Below, in pieces: positions 63,350 through 64,000 of a stretch of 64,000 bases of DNA (its first letter is position 1; each line of letters starts with the position of its first letter). The position numbers were made by a program, and so were the translations under genes. Below the pieces are notes generated by a model. The model did not search any database. It had not been told where the DNA came from and saw only the letters and a program-made list of their open reading frames with translations. The DNA is taken from positions 1-64,000 of the forward strand of contig CAKMJS010000054.1 in the NCBI GenBank assembly GCA_927405585.1, given 5' to 3'. Source of the DNA: an uncultured Desulfosporosinus sp. (lineage in GTDB: Bacteria; Bacillota; Desulfitobacteriia; Desulfitobacteriales; Desulfitobacteriaceae).

Positions 63350-64000
63350 TCACTTACTCATCAAGTCAGCTATGTTCTTCTGTACTAAACGTACTGCCGT
63401 TGGGTTGCGCATGACAAGTATGCTGGCCCCAACTTGTAGCACACCAGAAGCGGTTACTGCTTCCCAAAGCACGCCACGGTCTTCGAGGCCTCCCCATCCG
63501 GGAAACTCTTCTTCGGATGCATAAGCCTCTTTACAGCGATTGGCTTCGTAGCCAACAGTACAAATGATCGGCATAGAGAGCATTTTATCATTAGCTAACG
63601 CGCCTAGACGTGCTCGCTCCATAATAGAATACACATACTCAATACCAAATCCAAGTCCTGCAACCGTTGGATCAATAATGATTTTGTTTAAAGGTAAACC
63701 CATTTCGTTGATTAGAATATTAAGCTGTTTGCAAATGTTGATATCTAGGGGTGAGCGAGCGATCAGAGTATGTTTATGAACCATCGCAGCAGCTGCAATG
63801 GACTTGTAGTTATCCTGCTCAGCAATACCAATTAGGAGGTTTTCTCCAGCAGCGGCTTCTGCAATTGCCGTTATTACCTCATTATTTTTTGCAGAATCGT
63901 CACACCCTTCTACGATGATTGGAACTCCAACTGCAGCCAGTACTTCTTTAACAATACGGGCACAATCTTCGGGTGAACGGTTTTCGCCTTCAGGATCTGC
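63350..64000 (-). CDS. acsD: acetyl-CoA synthase corrinoid iron-sulfur protein small subunit (partial)
   Basis: The C-terminal 216 residues of AcsD; the 5' end lies beyond the window and the frame is open to 64000. AcsD and AcsC form the CoFeSP that carries methyl from MeTr to acetyl-CoA synthase. Recognisable segments are [48 protein letters not shown] and [24 protein letters not shown]. The ATG inside the frame at 63784 is internal. acsE follows downstream. Confidence 0.93.
   Translation of the reverse strand, partial: ADPEGENRSPEDCARIVKEVLAAVGVPIIVEGCDDSAKNNEVITAIAEAAAGENLLIGIAEQDNYKSIAAAAMVHKHTLIARSPLDINICKQLNILINEMGLPLNKIIIDPTVAGLGFGIEYVYSIMERARLGALANDKMLSMPIICTVGYEANRCKEAYASEEEFPGWGGLEDRGVLWEAVTASGVLQVGASILVMRNPTAVRLVQKNIADLMSK

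Noticed and set aside
63350-63784. 144-residue protein starting at an internal ATG near the right end
   Set aside because: The same frame stays open to 64000 and the added residues match AcsD, so this is a partial acsD, not a short gene.

Overview
The window looks like chromosomal DNA of an anaerobic, spore-forming, low-to-moderate-GC Firmicute. The closest fit is the Desulfosporosinus/Desulfitobacterium group. This is an inference from gene content: sporulation gene spoVK, acsE and acsD of the acetyl-CoA (Wood-Ljungdahl) pathway, a FixABCX electron-bifurcating module, nickel-pincer cofactor genes, DnaI/DnaD-type helicase loaders and a DegS/DegU pair. Nearly all genes lie on the minus strand. 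The plus-strand exceptions are lexA, two small genes near 28 kb, a Crp/Fnr regulator, a UPF0182 membrane protein and an HD-domain gene. No rRNA, insertion sequence, prophage or CRISPR array was seen.

Layout, 0-28 kb: a small Cys-rich gene, a D-Ala-D-Ala carboxypeptidase and an M23 peptidase run away from lexA, which has a LexA operator over its own promoter. D-Ala-D-Ala ligase and signal peptidase I follow. Then comes a long minus-strand housekeeping run that keeps the Bacillus-like order miaB - ylbF/ymcA-type gene - mutS, then hydantoinase - deacetylase - mutL - methyltransferase - miaA - hfq - typA - spoVK - hflX - ynbB. Next are a second carboxypeptidase, DegV, an unlisted 40-codon gene under its own palindromic operator, a thioesterase and a LysM-G5-M23 cell-wall enzyme. 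These are faced by a DUF896 gene and an unknown small gene on the plus strand.

Layout, 28-47 kb: pyruvate kinase and GAPDH form a glycolytic pair. They are followed by a duplicated P-loop ATPase, a 39-codon gene, a Crp/Fnr regulator converging on a mini siroheme/ferredoxin protein, phoU, tRNA-Lys(CUU), a PepV dipeptidase, a PASTA penicillin-binding protein, a rhomboid protease, larC-larB-larE (with larC lacking its C-terminal half), and etfB-etfA-fixC-fixX. The last four genes should move electrons between NADH, ferredoxin and quinone.

Layout, 47-64 kb: thioredoxin reductase, UPF0182, OsmC, an ANTAR regulator whose receiver has lost its phospho-acceptor Asp, three unrecognised membrane or exported proteins, a PHP phosphatase, DnaI and DnaD loaders, an HD protein, a beta-CASP metallo-hydrolase, DegU/DegS-type regulators, an unknown 277-residue protein, acsE, and acsD running off the window end.

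The items most worth a second look are the operator-controlled 40-residue gene, the seven-Cys tail on the YlbF/YmcA protein, the truncated LarC beside a three-Cys LarE, the mini siroheme protein, and the phosphorylation-blind ANTAR regulator. No complete new multi-gene defence or biosynthetic system was recognised.
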